Shown here one piece after another: positions 38,083-50,145 of a stretch of DNA of 64,000 nucleotides (positions are counted from its first letter, which is position 1; each line of letters opens with the position of its first letter). The stretch comes from Brachynemurus nebulosus (Eukaryota > Arthropoda > Insecta > Neuroptera > Myrmeleontidae). Below the pieces are notes generated by a model, which searched no databases, had not been told where the DNA came from, and saw only the letters and a program-made list of their open reading frames with translations. Made by a program: the position numbers and the translations under genes. The stretch is from the NCBI GenBank assembly GCA_035578155.1, contig JAPWDM010000022.1:6276783-6340782 (forward strand). The letters are read 5' to 3'.

Positions 38083-38364
38083 TATACGTGTTTCTGATAG
38101 GAATGGGGGCGTCAATAAAGTATCATGCCCCGGGAGCCAGTTATGTTCATTATGCCACTGGTGAAAGTGTAGGGAAATTGCGAAATTTCATCCAGGTTAT
38201 GACTTCAAATATATAGACACACAAACAAAGCACTCTTCAGCAAAAGAAAAGGTGGTCAAGGCAACTTTTAGGAAAAAATTTAAAATACAAATTTACGAGA
38301 AAGATTTCTTTTCGAAATTTTAAATACACCGTTCCACTACTTAAAATTTTTCAAACTTTAGAAA

Positions 38365-39090
38365 TTAAGGGGGGGCGCAAATAAAGTGTCACGCACCGGG
38401 CGCCAATTATGCTCGCTACGCCTCTGAGTACACATTATCTTTTTTGAAGCCAATCGCCACATTAACACTATGAGGCCCGAGCACGTTCATAGTAAACTTC
38501 CCCGGAAGCCGGTAATATTTAAAAAAAAAAAAACTTTATACAAACAAATACATAAAATGATTCAAACACTGAATAGATTCAACACAGTTCAACATGTATG
38601 TGTAAAACTGTAAACATACGTACATACTACATACATAATATACACTGACATTCAAATCAATTTTATTTAAAAACATAAATTATATTTTTTATGTATTTTT
38701 TGTTTATCTTGAAATTTTTATGCATAGAATAGAAAACAAAAGAGTAGTATGTGTTGGTAATGGTATGTTGTATTTTTGTAAGTAGGAACACATCCGTGTG
38801 ATGAATGATGATAAAAATCAACACACAATGATTGTAGATCAACCACACGATAATGGACTTGATTGTTGTTGGTATTGTTACATCCCCTAGTACATGCGTG
38901 TGCTGTCATAGCTATGTATGCAATAACTGAGCCACGTGACCGCCCCTACTATCTCCGGTACTCACACAAATACACAAAATCGCACTAATACAATGTAAAC
39001 CCAGTGTGTGTATACAACATATTGTCTATCTCTTACATGTTACACTGGTTCCAGTAGTGTAGGGATGTTGTCTCTATTACTCTATGGCTG
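38365..39090. other. Repeat remnants, no gene
   Basis: Begins with a diverged GGGCGCCAATTATG repeat end. The rest is AT-rich with no supported exon. Confidence 0.45.
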
Positions 39091-39165
39091 TGACAGACCT
39101 ACAAATAACACCAAGCGAGCTACACTTTTTTGATATTAGTTGGCTTCTAGTGTTCTATGATATAG
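39091..39165 (-). repeat. Inverted copy of the GTGTAGCTCGCTTGG repeat
   Basis: Reverse complement of 12583-12665; it ends about 150 bases before the C10-family start codon. Confidence 0.75.
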
Positions 39166-39315
39166 AGATATTAGATATTCTCTTTGATTATGTTATGACC
39201 ATCAAGGCGTTTAAATGTCAAAATATTTAAAAAATTAATAATTATAAATAAATAAATATTTATAAATGACAATATCAAAATAAATAGATACTTAATTATC
39301 AAATAATAAAAAACA

Positions 39316-39681
39316 ATGTCGAGCAGTAGTAGTGAGAAAATTATTACAATTCTAAAAGACATAATAGATGAAATAAATTTGCCGGAAAATGTTGAAAAAT
39401 TACAAGAAGCTCGTGAGAATATCGGTAACGAAATGTTAAAAATGATGCAGTATGTATTTCCGATGATAATGGAAATTGAAATGAATGTGATTAAACGGCA
39501 CGGATTTGCTGAAGGACGAGAAGGTATTGTGCAATTTTCGCAAATCGTTCGACAATTTGAAAAGGAGGATGCTGAGGTAGCAAGGCTACATAATTTAATA
39601 CGTGCATATTATTTACCGGCTGTAGCAGTTGCAACAACAAACGATTGTCCATATGAAATTCCATCAGAGACAGCTTCATAA
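39316..39681 (+). CDS. C12orf57: C10/C12orf57-family protein, 121 aa, single exon
   Basis: A small soluble, helical protein of a family conserved in animals (human C12orf57/Grcc10). Its biochemical role is not known. The match extends over nearly the full length: PENVEKLQEARENIGNEMLK (residues 23-42, family pattern PEN...EAR.N..N.M.KM), MMQYVFPMIMEIEMNVIKRHGF (43-64), EGIVQFSQIVRQFEKEDAEV (69-88) and YYLPAV near 98-103. The length is close to the usual 120-130 residues. No membrane span or signal peptide. The start ATG follows AAACA, a good insect context, and no upstream in-frame ATG competes. It is uninterrupted by an intron, which is worth noting. AATAAA at 40084-40089 could end the transcript. 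Regulation not visible. Confidence 0.92.
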   Translation: MSSSSSEKIITILKDIIDEINLPENVEKLQEARENIGNEMLKMMQYVFPMIMEIEMNVIKRHGFAEGREGIVQFSQIVRQFEKEDAEVARLHNLIRAYYLPAVAVATTNDCPYEIPSETAS

Positions 39682-41270
39682 AAACTGAAAATTTCCAGTT
39701 ACTAAGTTACAAATTACGGGAAAGTTGCAGTATACTATATGGTGCGATTTTTTTTTAACCGATAAAAACGAACCAAAGATGGTGGAAATTTTTAATTATG
39801 AAAAGTTAAAACGCGGAAGCCTATTTTTGTTTTCGAAGACTCAAATTTATTAATATTTTACACATTTTTTAATATTGACATTTGAATGATATTATTAACT
39901 TATTGTAGTATTTATTTATAGAACACGATAAAAATAACAGAATAATGTAAAATACAAGTGAGTAAAGCGTCCCGCTCACGGGGGCCATTTAATATACTAG
40001 GCAAATGAGTTTGTATATCAAAATCCGTTTTTCAATTTTCCTAAGCAGTATACTTTAACCTCTTTTAAAGTATGATAATTAATAATAAAATGCAATTATT
40101 TTTCATAAAAACATGTGTCCGCGCTTCAACTCTTTAAATACAATAATTTTCAGTCATATTTGTTTCTTTTTTGCGGTAAACATCGAAAATATCGCACCAT
40201 ATATTATACTGCAATTTACCCCAAATTACTTATACAGCTGTCGAGAAACTAGTTTCTAAAAAGCTGATACATTATTTTAAAATATTTGCTATTCCGTAAT
40301 ACTTCCTGAATTTTAATTGTTTTTTTTAAAAAACATGAAAAATTGGCTGGCTTAAAGTTAGTTTAATTGGAAAAAAAGAAAAAGCGGAATTAGCGGACCA
40401 ATTACTCGTACAGAGAGAATATTCCATTATCCGACGACTTAAAAAGTTAAGTAAAAGTTGAATTGTTAATTTCAAAAGTAACAAGTATACAAAGACTGAA
40501 AAACGTCTACTAAACTGGCGTCTTCCAGTGTAAGAGTGTCACAGTTTCTACATAGATCTACAATGTCTACCAAACTAGTATTATCGTCAGATCGGTTTAA
40601 AATTCAGTTGCCTTCTGTTTTATTGTGTATCAAAAATAACTTACTTTTAGTTAATTTTATATTTATTATACCTTATTAATTATTATTATAGTTTTTAATT
40701 ATTTAATAAATAATAAATAAACTTTTACCTAAATTTAATAGATTTGGGCGTTAATTTATGGTATCCCATATTTGCCATTAATAAATAAAACACTTTACAA
40801 AAATACCACTTTTTTGTTTAAAATCTCATGACATGTTTCGATCAATATGATCATTATCAATTAAGTGAGGATTATATTTAAATACATGTCTAGTTATACT
40901 AAAACGTAAACAGGGCCGTGGGGAAAAATGGCGAGCCCCGGGGAAAAACACATTTTTTTAAACCCCTCAAAAAAAACTTTTTACTTTTTCCTAGATCTCC
41001 ATCCAATAACTACGGGTCCCCTCTTCAAGCCCGGGCCCGAGGCTGCAACTTCGACTACCCCGCCCTGTCGTCGGGCCGGAACGTAAACTGTAAATAGTAT
41101 ATAGCAATGGTTATGGAAAAATAGTAGGGATAGTAGTAGGAGGGGTCAAAAACAAGAAAAGTAAGTTCAGACGAGTTGGGTACATGTGATAGATAAACAA
41201 ATAAATTAAGAAGTACAGATGTATACAAAATTATAAAACAGAAAATAAAATAGAATTTTAAATATCGGTA
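39682..41270. other. C10 3' UTR and AT-rich spacer
   Basis: Possible 3' UTR to about 40100. Beyond that no exon, RNA gene or sure repeat end was seen. Confidence 0.5.
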
Positions 41271-41425
41271 TAGGGTAGGGCAGGGTAAAAAAAGACACCG
41301 CGCAGGTGGGGTAAAAAAAGGACATAAATTATTAACTTCAAATTTAACACTTGAAGGTAATAAAAATTTATGTCTCTTTTTTACCGCACCTGCGTGGGAG
41401 TCTTTTTTTACCTCGCCCTACCCTA
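41271..41425. repeat. Hairpin MITE, 155 bp
   Basis: TAGGGTAGGGCAGGGTAAAA, GACACC, CGCAGGTGGGGTAAAAAA and GACATAAATT are inverted in the right half, giving arms of about 65 bp. Confidence 0.82.
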
Positions 41426-42274
41426 ATTGTTTGAAAGTAATTTAGAACTGTGTTCATAAATTTATTGCCTCTAAAATAGTTGGCTGGACGCTTTATTTAC
41501 TTCGTGCAAAACGGTAACGTTTCTCTCCGGTAGGTGTCCTGTGTCGATTAAATGTCTGGTAAAAGTGGAGTCAGATTTCTTGTTTCTGTAGTATCTGAAA
41601 TATAGAAACTCACAGAGCTGAACACTTCAGATCCTGCAAATTGTCGATCTTACAAAAAATTGTTGAAATAAGATACTAGAGCCGACTATAGTCAAGTACT
41701 TTATAGTTCTTATGGTTTTCGAGCCACAATGCAAATTTATACTTTTAAGTTAGACTGTATATTAATTCGTCTGTAAAATCGATCTAATGCATTAACTAAA
41801 AAAATAAATAAAAAAAATTTTTATTCAAATTTATTTTTTGTATTTTTTCAAAATTTATTAGATTTGTGGTAAAAATATTGGCTTGGGTTTAATTGAGCCG
41901 CAAAATAAATAAAAATTAAATAGCAAAAAAGGTTAATTGAATAGCAGAATATGCAGTAATATATGAGCAGCAGAATAAACAGGTACGGCCTGCTTTTAAT
42001 GCATATTTTGCCAGCTCGTAAATTATTTGAATGCCAAATTAATACAGATGGTATGCTAAAAAAAAAAAAAAGATACAAGCAGCACACAAAAAATATAAAA
42101 CAAAACTAAATAATGTGAAAAAATTAAATCTCAAATATTTAAAACAGACAGTTTGACCCGACTCTTCAAAAAATTGAGCCCTAGCCATTTGTCTCATTTA
42201 TATATGTGATGATTTGTCCCTGAGTGATGATATTTACCTGAATTACATTCTCGATGAAGTGGCTGGAAAATAAG

Positions 42275-42447
42275 TGCTGCGTTCGTTTTTGTCAATTGAT
42301 CGTCAATGAATGTATTCGCTGCCCTCTCATTTACTTCTAAATGATGTAGGAATTCGTGTGCGCATGTGCATATACATCATTTAAAAATAAATGATGAGGG
42401 CAGCGAATACATTCATTGACGATCAATTGACAAAACTGAACGCAGCA
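42275..42447. repeat. Foldback, 173 bp, arms about 72 bp
   Basis: TGCTGCGTTC, TTTTGTCAATTGATCGTCAA and TGAATGTATTCGCTGCCCTC are almost perfectly inverted on the right. Loop about 30 bp. Confidence 0.88.
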
Positions 42448-43342
42448 TATGTTTTACAAATTCCAAATTCTGTTTATATGCATTTTGTAAAATTTTTTGA
42501 AAAGCGCACAGCCAAGGTTACTTAACAGATTTCGACAAATGAGGTGTCTATCAACAGGGGATCATCCCTAGGGTGGCATAACGGAACCCGAATTTTGAAA
42601 ATTGTTTTTCACTTTCTAAAAACAATTCCTTTTTTTCGTTAAGGATAACTGGAATCTCAGGAAATAGAAAAAGGATACATAAATTGTGAAAAAAAGCAAA
42701 ATATATTAAGTTTATATTATTTTTAAAATATTTATTTAATAATATGAATAATGAAATATCTTCCCTCATACAAACATACATAAAAATATTTCTAAAAGAT
42801 TAATAATGATTTAACACAACACGCTGAGCTTTCCTAAGGCCATAGTTAACTTACTATTTTTTTTTATATATATACACAGAAACATTGAATATATTAAATT
42901 GATTACACTGTAACGATTTTCCTTTGAATATTAAAAATTTTAAAATTTATATAAAGTGCTGTACTGTCTACTGGTTTATAAAAGAATTGTAGATGTATAT
43001 CAAATATTAATCTCTAAAAACTTTAGACGAAGCAATATAATTAATTATTTATATGTACAATATGATATTTTTTTAAAATAGCAAAATTAATAAACTTAAA
43101 CTGAAAATAAATTGAAAGTGTTATGAGGTACTAAATTTTATATTGTCAATTTAAAAAAAAATTTTGATATGTAATTATATAGGGTAGAGTATTTGACTGA
43201 AATTAAAGAAAAAATTTTTCTTTAATTATTTTTTAATTTAAAATAACAAAAAATATTACGGATCAAGTTAACTTTGGTGAGTTGTAACTTCAGTTATTAA
43301 TTAACCAAAACAGGAACGAATATTTATGTATCACTTCGCTGA
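42448..43342. other. AT-rich spacer, no gene
   Basis: A GGGTAGAGTATTTGACTG at about 43182 resembles one end of the 8269-8840 MITE family. Nothing else supported. Confidence 0.45.
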
Positions 43343-43440
43343 TTAAAGTCCAGATCAGCTGGGACTTGAACACAGGATCTTTTCGTAACTAGCCAAACGC
43401 CTTCCCAACTATCCTGGGTTCTAATCGCACCTTATTCGGT
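43343..43440 (-). repeat. Diverged tRNA-like SINE head
   Basis: Reverse complement resembles the SINE head at 44158-44228, with ATAGTTGGGAAGGCGTTTGG and GATCCTGTGTTCAAGTCCCA standing for boxes A and B. Too diverged to fold as a tRNA. Confidence 0.5.
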
Positions 43441-44121
43441 TTGATATATGTATAAATACAAAACAATTTATGTTTAAATACAAACAAAATTTCGCCATAT
43501 TTGATAATACTCACAAGCATGTCAATAACAACAATTGAAATTAAACCATTTTTCTACTTGTTGCATAAATAATTGTGTTAACATAATTTAGAATACCTGT
43601 TTTGTTTTGTTTTGAATTTTTGATTATACTTTCATTTACTTCCAGTTCTGATATTAAAAATTACGAGCTCAAATAAAATGTTCGAAAATTGAATGAAGCT
43701 GCAAAAATTAAATAGACGTGTAATACGTACGTCTTATTTAAATACATTTTTTAATTAGGCTAAATTCTTAAATCACACTATACTAATTAAACAATTTTTT
43801 TAATATACAACTGTAAAAAAAATGATATCCTACTGAAATTACGTTCTGGGACATAATTATACATATTTTACAACAGGATTGAAAAGGCCAAACTTAAAAG
43901 AATTCAAAACCATATCCTTCTTTTTTTTTAAAAAGAAAAAGACTAAATTTATTGCCAAAGAGAGAAGTGAAAAAAAATTTTTGCTTATTATGCTGAACGT
44001 CCACTAGGTCGGAAACGCGGCGCGGTGCGGTTTTTACATCAATAAGATTTCCGGGGCGGTACCGTGCCGCTCTGTCGAACTAGTGGATGAACCTGCATTT
44101 ATTCAGATATATTTATTAATT

Positions 44122-44228
44122 AAAATTGACATAGTGTTTTTGAAAAATTACCAAACTGGATCGGCTGGGACTCGAACCCGGATCTCTTGGTTACCAGCCA
44201 AGCGCCTTACCAACTAGGCCACCGATCA
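44122..44228 (-). repeat. tRNA-Thr-like headed SINE copy
   Basis: On the minus strand 44228-44158 folds as a tRNA: acceptor GATCGGT/GCCGATC with one G-T pair, box A-like GGCCTAGTTGGTAAGGC, anticodon loop CTGGTAA (anticodon GGT), box B GGGTTCGAGTCCC. It is followed by a body (CAGTTTGGTAATTTTTCAAA) shared with 44504-44720, so it is a SINE head rather than a stand-alone gene. Confidence 0.72.
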
Positions 44229-44299
44229 TTTGTTCGAGTGCCACTCCAATTCAGCAATCAATCAAACACAACCTCTCTCTAATGCGAGACGCAGTTTTA

Positions 44300-44720
44300 T
44301 ACTTTTAATTTCAAATGTTATCGAGTGCCTGTGAAACATTATTAGTGTATGGCGGATTTTTATCCGTATTTAAACATACACCAATATTCATATGTTCACT
44401 CAATGTCCAGCTTTGGCTGATACTTGAACACTCGATGTACTTTGGCAAATGGCCAATTCATTATGTTAATTAAAATTGACATAGTGTTTTTGAAAAATTA
44501 CCCAGCCGATCCAGTTTGGTAATTTTTCAAAAACACTATGTCAATTTTAATTAACATAATGAATTGGCCATTTGCCAAAGTACATCGAGTGTTCAAGTAT
44601 CAGCCAAAGCTGGACATTGAGTGAACATATAAATATTGGTGTATGTTTAAATACGGATAAAAATCCGCTATACACTAATAATGTTTCACAGGCACTCGAT
44701 AACATTTGAAATTAAAAGTA
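44300..44720. repeat. Near-perfect palindrome of two SINE bodies, 203-bp arms
   Basis: Arms 44300-44502 and 44518-44720 are inverted copies around a 15-bp spacer, CAGCCGATCCAGTTT, which is itself the end of the tRNA-like head. I noticed only a few mismatches. The right copy is plus-oriented. Confidence 0.92.
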
Positions 44721-44789
44721 GATATATTTATCTTCAAGAGTGGAACTGCGCCGCGCCGCATTTCCGACCCTGTGAACGCTCAGCATCAA

Positions 44790-45501
44790 ATACATTTCAA
44801 AATATATTTATTTTTGAATAGCTTATAGTTTAACTAATACGAAAATTAATTTCTATTAATGGTATATTACTGCATATATTAAAATAGCGCCGTATAAAAA
44901 GTTGATTATTTTTATATACACAAACAGTGGCGTAGTTATGCTCTATAAAGAATATGAAGTGTTTTCAACGTGTTTTATGCATTTACTTTTTGATCCAATG
45001 GACTTTTACATTATATTAGTAAGTGTTATTGCATTATTGCGAATATGCATTTTTGACTGTCATTGTATCCGCGGTTTTGGAAGCTTCAGTTGTAAACAAA
45101 AAATTATTTAACAGTATAAAATTAAATGAAGACTAATAACTTACAAGGAAATCTGGCGAAGTCCAAAATTCAAAAAAAAATTGAAACTTTGTCAGCAGGC
45201 AGAGGGTGACGATCTAATAACAAAAAATATCAATTGCTGCAAAAACTTTTTAAGAGATGAACTACCCCCTCAAAGTTGGAATTCAAAAAATTAATTATAA
45301 ACAATACTGACTTTTATCATTTAATGTCAGATGTGTTAAGTGATTGTCGTCAATCAATATTTTAGAATGAAAAAAGTCTAGAGAACTAGAAACAGAAGTT
45401 ATTGTTGTTTTGAATACAACAAATAAATTGACTGCGTCCAATGCAACTTTGTAACTGCTCAGATAAATAGTTATTATTAGAAATTTAAGTTAAATCTTTT
45501 A
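44790..45501. other. No supported gene
   Basis: A 69-codon frame at 44902 has no recognisable domain. Otherwise AT-rich. Confidence 0.45.
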
Positions 45502-47619
45502 TAGGCTATTGACTATGTACAAAAAAACAGGGGGAAAAGGAACTAATTTGTAACAGGTGTTTTATTGTTTTATATGTTCAGTTATACCCCAAAGATGATA
45601 AATTCACAAAGTGCTATTAAATTTAGGCGTGCGTTTTTACGAACGGCGTAAACTTATCGACGCTTACGTTTTTTAACTATAACTCAAAAACTATGCATTT
45701 TTCGTAAACACACATAATATGAGTTATTGTAGAGGATTAAATTTCCTATCGAAATGGCACTTTATGAACTCAAAAAGCTTTTTTCTCAACAAAATAAGTC
45801 AAAACAATTATTTAAAAAAAAGCTCAAATTTTTCAATTTTTCTTTTTTTTTAAATTTTTGAGTAGTACTTTTTTCTGAGTGAATTTAGGTATAGGGATTG
45901 GTTCACAAAAAAGAAAGCTGATGTAATTCCCGTCAGAATGGTGACCGATCAAAATATTTTCGATAAAAACCGACTGAGCTACAATCGTTCAAATTTACCT
46001 ACTTTTTTACAATTTTGTTTCTTTTGACTTTTACACCATATTATTTGTAATTTTTACAAAAAAATTATTTTTATTGAGTACAAAAATTATTTCTGCTTTA
46101 CCAGAGGTAACGATAAAAGTGGTAACGATAAAATTTTGATATTCATATGATCTTAGGTATAAAAAAAAAACTTTAATATTGTACTAATATAGTTCTAATT
46201 TTTTTTAAAAGTTATATGTACCTAAGATTATATTTCTCTCATAATGTTTTCAAATTCAATATCAATATTTTCATCAACATCGTTTTGGACATCCTCTTCT
46301 GTCATTTCTGGAACATCCGCATTTTCACAATTTAGGCCCATACATTGTTTGCAGAACATGGAGCAGCTAATTCCTATAATTTTCTGCAGCCGCAATTTAC
46401 GTAATAGAATTAAATCGTAATTTCTCTTTATGTCATTAAGGCCAACAGTTTAGGTAGGTCTCGGTTACAACTTTTTCAAAAATTAGCAAAAAGCACAAAA
46501 TTTTCTCTGACCAATTTCCCACTAACTTCTGATGCCACTAAATATGTATCACGGTTTAAGGACATACCACTAAATTCAAAAGTGGGAAGGAAATATTTTA
46601 AATCCATTTTAGTGGGGTTGGAAAAAATCTAAAAATGGATTAGTGCCAATTAAAACAACAAAATTAGAATTAGCACTGCAGAATTTACTGGAACAAATAG
46701 CTTGCGGGTGTATAAAAGGTTGTCACGGAAATTGCAGCTGTAGAAAATTAGGAATTAGCTGCAAAGAATTTATTTGCGAAAATGCGGATGTTCCAGAAAA
46801 TTGTGAAAATGCAGATGTTCCGGAAATTACAGAAGAAGATGTCCAAAACGATGTTGATGAAGATATAGATATTGAATTTGAAAACATTATGGGAGAAATA
46901 TAATAGGTACATTTAATTTTTTTTAAAAAATAGCACTGTAATTTAGTACAATATTAAAGTTTCTTTTTATACCTAAGATCATATGAATATCAAAATTTTT
47001 AGTAAATAATTTTATCGTTACCTCTGATAAAGCAGAAATAATTTTTGTACTCAATAAAAATAATTTTTGCGTGTAAAAATTACAAATAACATGGTATAAA
47101 AGTCAAAAGTAATAAAATTGTAAAAAAGTAGGTAACTTTGAACGACTGTATCTCAGCCGGTTGTTATCGAAAATAGTTTTGTGGGTCACCATTCTGACGG
47201 GAATTACATCAGCTGTCTTTTTTGTGAACCAATCCCTATACCTAAATTCACTCAGAAAAAAGTACTACTCAAAAATTTAAAAAAGAAAGAAAAATTGAAA
47301 AATTTGAGCTTTTCTTTAAATAGTTTTTTTGACTTATTTTGTTGAGAAAAACGTTTTTTGAGTTCATAAGGTGCCATTTCGATAGGAAATTTAATTCTCT
47401 ACAAAAAATCATATCATGTGTATTTACGACAAATGCATAGTTTTTGAGTTATAGTTAAAAAACGTAAGCGTCGATAAGTTTACGCCGTTCGTAAAAACGC
47501 ACGCCTAAATTTAATAGCACTTTGTGAATTTATCATCTTTGGGGTACAATTGAACATATGAAATAATAAAACACCTGTTACGAATTAGTTCCTTATTCAA
47601 CTACATAGTCAATAGCCTA
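45502..47619. mobile_element. Element of about 2.1 kb with arms of about 900 bp containing a gene end
   Basis: TAGGCTATTGACTATGTA at the left and its inverse at the right, with TTA on both sides, a possible Harbinger-type duplication. The arms match over most of 45502-46400 and 46700-47619: AACAGGTGTTTTATT, GACGCTTACGTTTTTTAACT, CGAAATGGCACTTTATGAAC-type, GGTGACC. Each arm carries the end of the same cysteine-rich reading frame. The centre 46400-46640 is unpaired. Confidence 0.78.
46643..46903 (+). CDS. Cysteine-rich C-terminal fragment, element-borne
   Basis: A frame of 86 codons. Basic/hydrophobic lead (KLELALQNLLEQIA), then a compact cysteine cluster CGCIKGCHGNCSCRKLGISC, then an acidic tail. 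The words ENADVPE occur twice, from a small internal duplication. An inverted counterpart near 46230-46395 ends in the same acidic tail but has FCKQCMGLNC in place of the duplication. The CGC...CSCRK.G.C pattern resembles cysteine-rich tails of transposon proteins, but I cannot name the family. Probably the 3' exon remnant of the parental element's gene, not a host gene. Confidence 0.5.
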   Translation: MPIKTTKLELALQNLLEQIACGCIKGCHGNCSCRKLGISCKEFICENADVPENCENADVPEITEEDVQNDVDEDIDIEFENIMGEI

Positions 47620-47629
47620 TTAAGTGAAT

Positions 47630-47744
47630 TTCCATTTTGGAAAAATTCACTTATTACAGCGGGTGCCATGAAAAGACCTGAGACCGGGACTATGGCAGAA
47701 ATCCGTTTTGAAGCCTCGAGAAACCGAAAATGAGGTTCACTAAA

Positions 47745-47833
<89 letters not shown>

Positions 47834-47838
47834 ATATA

Positions 47839-47921
<83 letters not shown>
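47630..47921 (+). repeat. Repeat flank and (TA)n tract, about 175 bp of TA
   Basis: Same flank as 6940-7071, then alternating TA with ATAATATA and GTATA interruptions at 47748-47921. Confidence 0.85.
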
Positions 47922-47923
<2 letters not shown>

Positions 47924-47924
47924 T

Positions 47925-48290
47925 GTTAGAAGTGTTTACTGTTAGAAAGCTAAACTATTTTAGATGGATATAAGTTATGTTATATGAGGTCTGCCAGTGT
48001 CCGGCGGTCCCAAAAGCGCCAAAAATAAAACTACTAACCGATTTTGAAAATTTTTTCACCTTTTAAAAGTTAAATTCTTTTAAATGCATATATACTATAA
48101 TATATGAGATTCGACAGGGTCGTGAGGGCCCAAAAGCGCTACAAAATTAACTATTTAACTAATTTTTGAAAATTTTTTCACTGTTAGAGAGCTAAACTAT
48201 TTTAGATGGATACAGGTTGTTGTATGAGATTCACCAGTGTCCAATCTTGGGAAATTCACTATGTTATGCAGATGCTGCGACAGGGGGTAT
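47925..48290 (+). repeat. About 2.5 tandem units of the GACCCAAAAGCGCC repeat
   Basis: Each unit has TTAGA-AGCTAAACTATTTTA, GGATATA or GGATACAGG, GAGATTC, CAG.GTC, CCAAAAGCGC, AAATTTTTTCAC. Ends ATGCTGCGACAGGGGGTAT. Confidence 0.8.
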
Positions 48291-48761
48291 TTGAATTTAC
48301 ATTGCATTACATTGAAGTTTTACATTGGCTTTACTTGAATTTTACATTGAATTTACTTTGGCTGTTATGACACTTCGTGCACCAGTATGTTATACTTCTT
48401 GAACGTTGTATACATGACCACTTTGACACAAGTTTTGTTCCTTTTTTGTAATATAAATCACATAAATCACCCACTTGGACATTTTCAAAAACGGCTTTTT
48501 ATAATAATTGTATTTGTTATCTGACACTTTTAATAAAAATATGACAAACTTTTAAATTCAAAATAATAGCCTTACTAACGTTAAGAAATGCTAAATATAG
48601 CCACTCTCTTTCGACCCCGGAAATGGAAAGAACGACAAATTCTGCACTCGGATGTGACCTTGACTGTAACCTCAAGGTCAATGGTGAAGATCAGTTCAAG
48701 GTCAAATCCTGATTTTTACTGTAACTTTAATTTAGATTTGTACTGTAATTTTTTTATTTGA

Positions 48762-48885
48762 CGTGTGCAGTAGGTGCCGACAGGATGCAGACGTGCGCAG
48801 TGGATGTAGCCAGGATGTAGACGTGCGCAATAGGTGTAGCCAGGATGTAGACGTACGTAGTAGGTGTAGACGTGTGTAGTAAGTT
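48762..48885. repeat. 30-bp minisatellite, about 3.5 units
   Basis: GACGTGCGCAGTGGATGTAG followed by CCAGGATGTA, repeated with small changes and a shortened last unit. Confidence 0.85.
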
Positions 48886-48910
48886 ATGAGGTAGTACTGA
48901 AGTTGAAGGA

Positions 48911-50145
48911 AGAACAGAAAAGTTAAATATTTTAAAGTTACCTCTAAAACATTGGACTTTATAGGCTAACTCGTCCGTCTGATATGTTTTAAGGTTACAA
49001 TTTTAATTTAACGTCGCGAAAGCAAACGAAAAGATATTTAAAAATACTATGAAATCCCAGAATACTTTACATTTAATTTTCTCACATTGCCTTCATTTGG
49101 ATAAAGACACCGTCCATTTAACTAAAATAAATATTGCATTACTCCTTCTTAATTTTGATATAACATATAAAGGTATATTTTTTCACACCTATTGCTTGAG
49201 ACAAAGTAACTGACATCCAAAGAACATTGATCTACAAAATAATGATATGCCGCCATTATTTTCTTAAAAATAGTGATTTAAATTTTACCAATATCTACAA
49301 TATAAAGAGCAAAGAAAAGAAGTCCTGTCCGCGCTGTATTCAAAATACGTATGCGTACATCCATTTATAAAATATGTATTTAATTAATATTTTTCTTTCT
49401 CAGTTTTTATGTTCAAAGACGAACATACATTATTATATCATGGCAAATTTTAGATTTTATAGAGAAATTAATTTAGTATGATAAAATCCACCATTTTGTT
49501 TACAATATATATTTATTTTTAAAAAAAAATGTACAACTGACAATTAAATATAATAATAATAAAAAAATCTGTGACCGCAGTAAAAATTTCAGCTTTATTT
49601 TCATTACACTTATATTTTAAAATAAATAATTTTTTTGTAGATAATAATAAAATAAAATTATGTACAATAATCATCATAATAATGTAAATAATTAAAAATT
49701 TTACCTAATAAACTAAATTAATTAACATAAATTAAAATTTATACACATTTTTTTTAATTTTACGTTAAAAATTTCACGGACCATTTTAAATATTATATTC
49801 CTTAATTTATTTTTTGTAATGTAGCGATTAAATTATATAATCACTGTCAAATTATTAACAGATCAATAATTTTATTAATACTGGTATAAAAATTACAAAT
49901 ATATAAAAATAGATTTCATAAAAATAGAGTATTTTTCATAAACTAAAAAACTTAATAGAGCCAAAGGTATTGTAGATTTAAAAACCATACCAATCCAATT
50001 AAATTAAAATTTAATGGATCACTTAATGCTATTAAACCGAACTTTATGAACATTACTTGTATATACGTACAAATCGAATAAATAATACAAGCGGCTGAAA
50101 TATTATTGCGCATACTGCGTACACAACGTGGCGCGAGTGATTTAA
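48911..50145. other. AT-rich spacer, no gene
   Basis: Long A/T runs. No exon, RNA gene or terminal repeat supported. Confidence 0.5.

Larger units (their letters stand above)
43991..44789. mobile_element. TIR element with SINEs nested inside
   Basis: TGCTGAACGTCCACTAGGTC and GGAAACGCGGCGCGG at the left are inverted at the right (GCGCCGCGCCGCATTTCC, GTGAACGCTCAGCA). TIRs about 40 bp and unusually GC-rich. The interior is largely SINE material. Confidence 0.7.

Noticed and set aside
44158..44228. Free-standing tRNA-Thr gene
   Set aside because: It is followed by a body shared with the neighbouring SINE copies, has an A-C mismatch in the T stem and lies inside nested repeats, so it is better called a SINE head.
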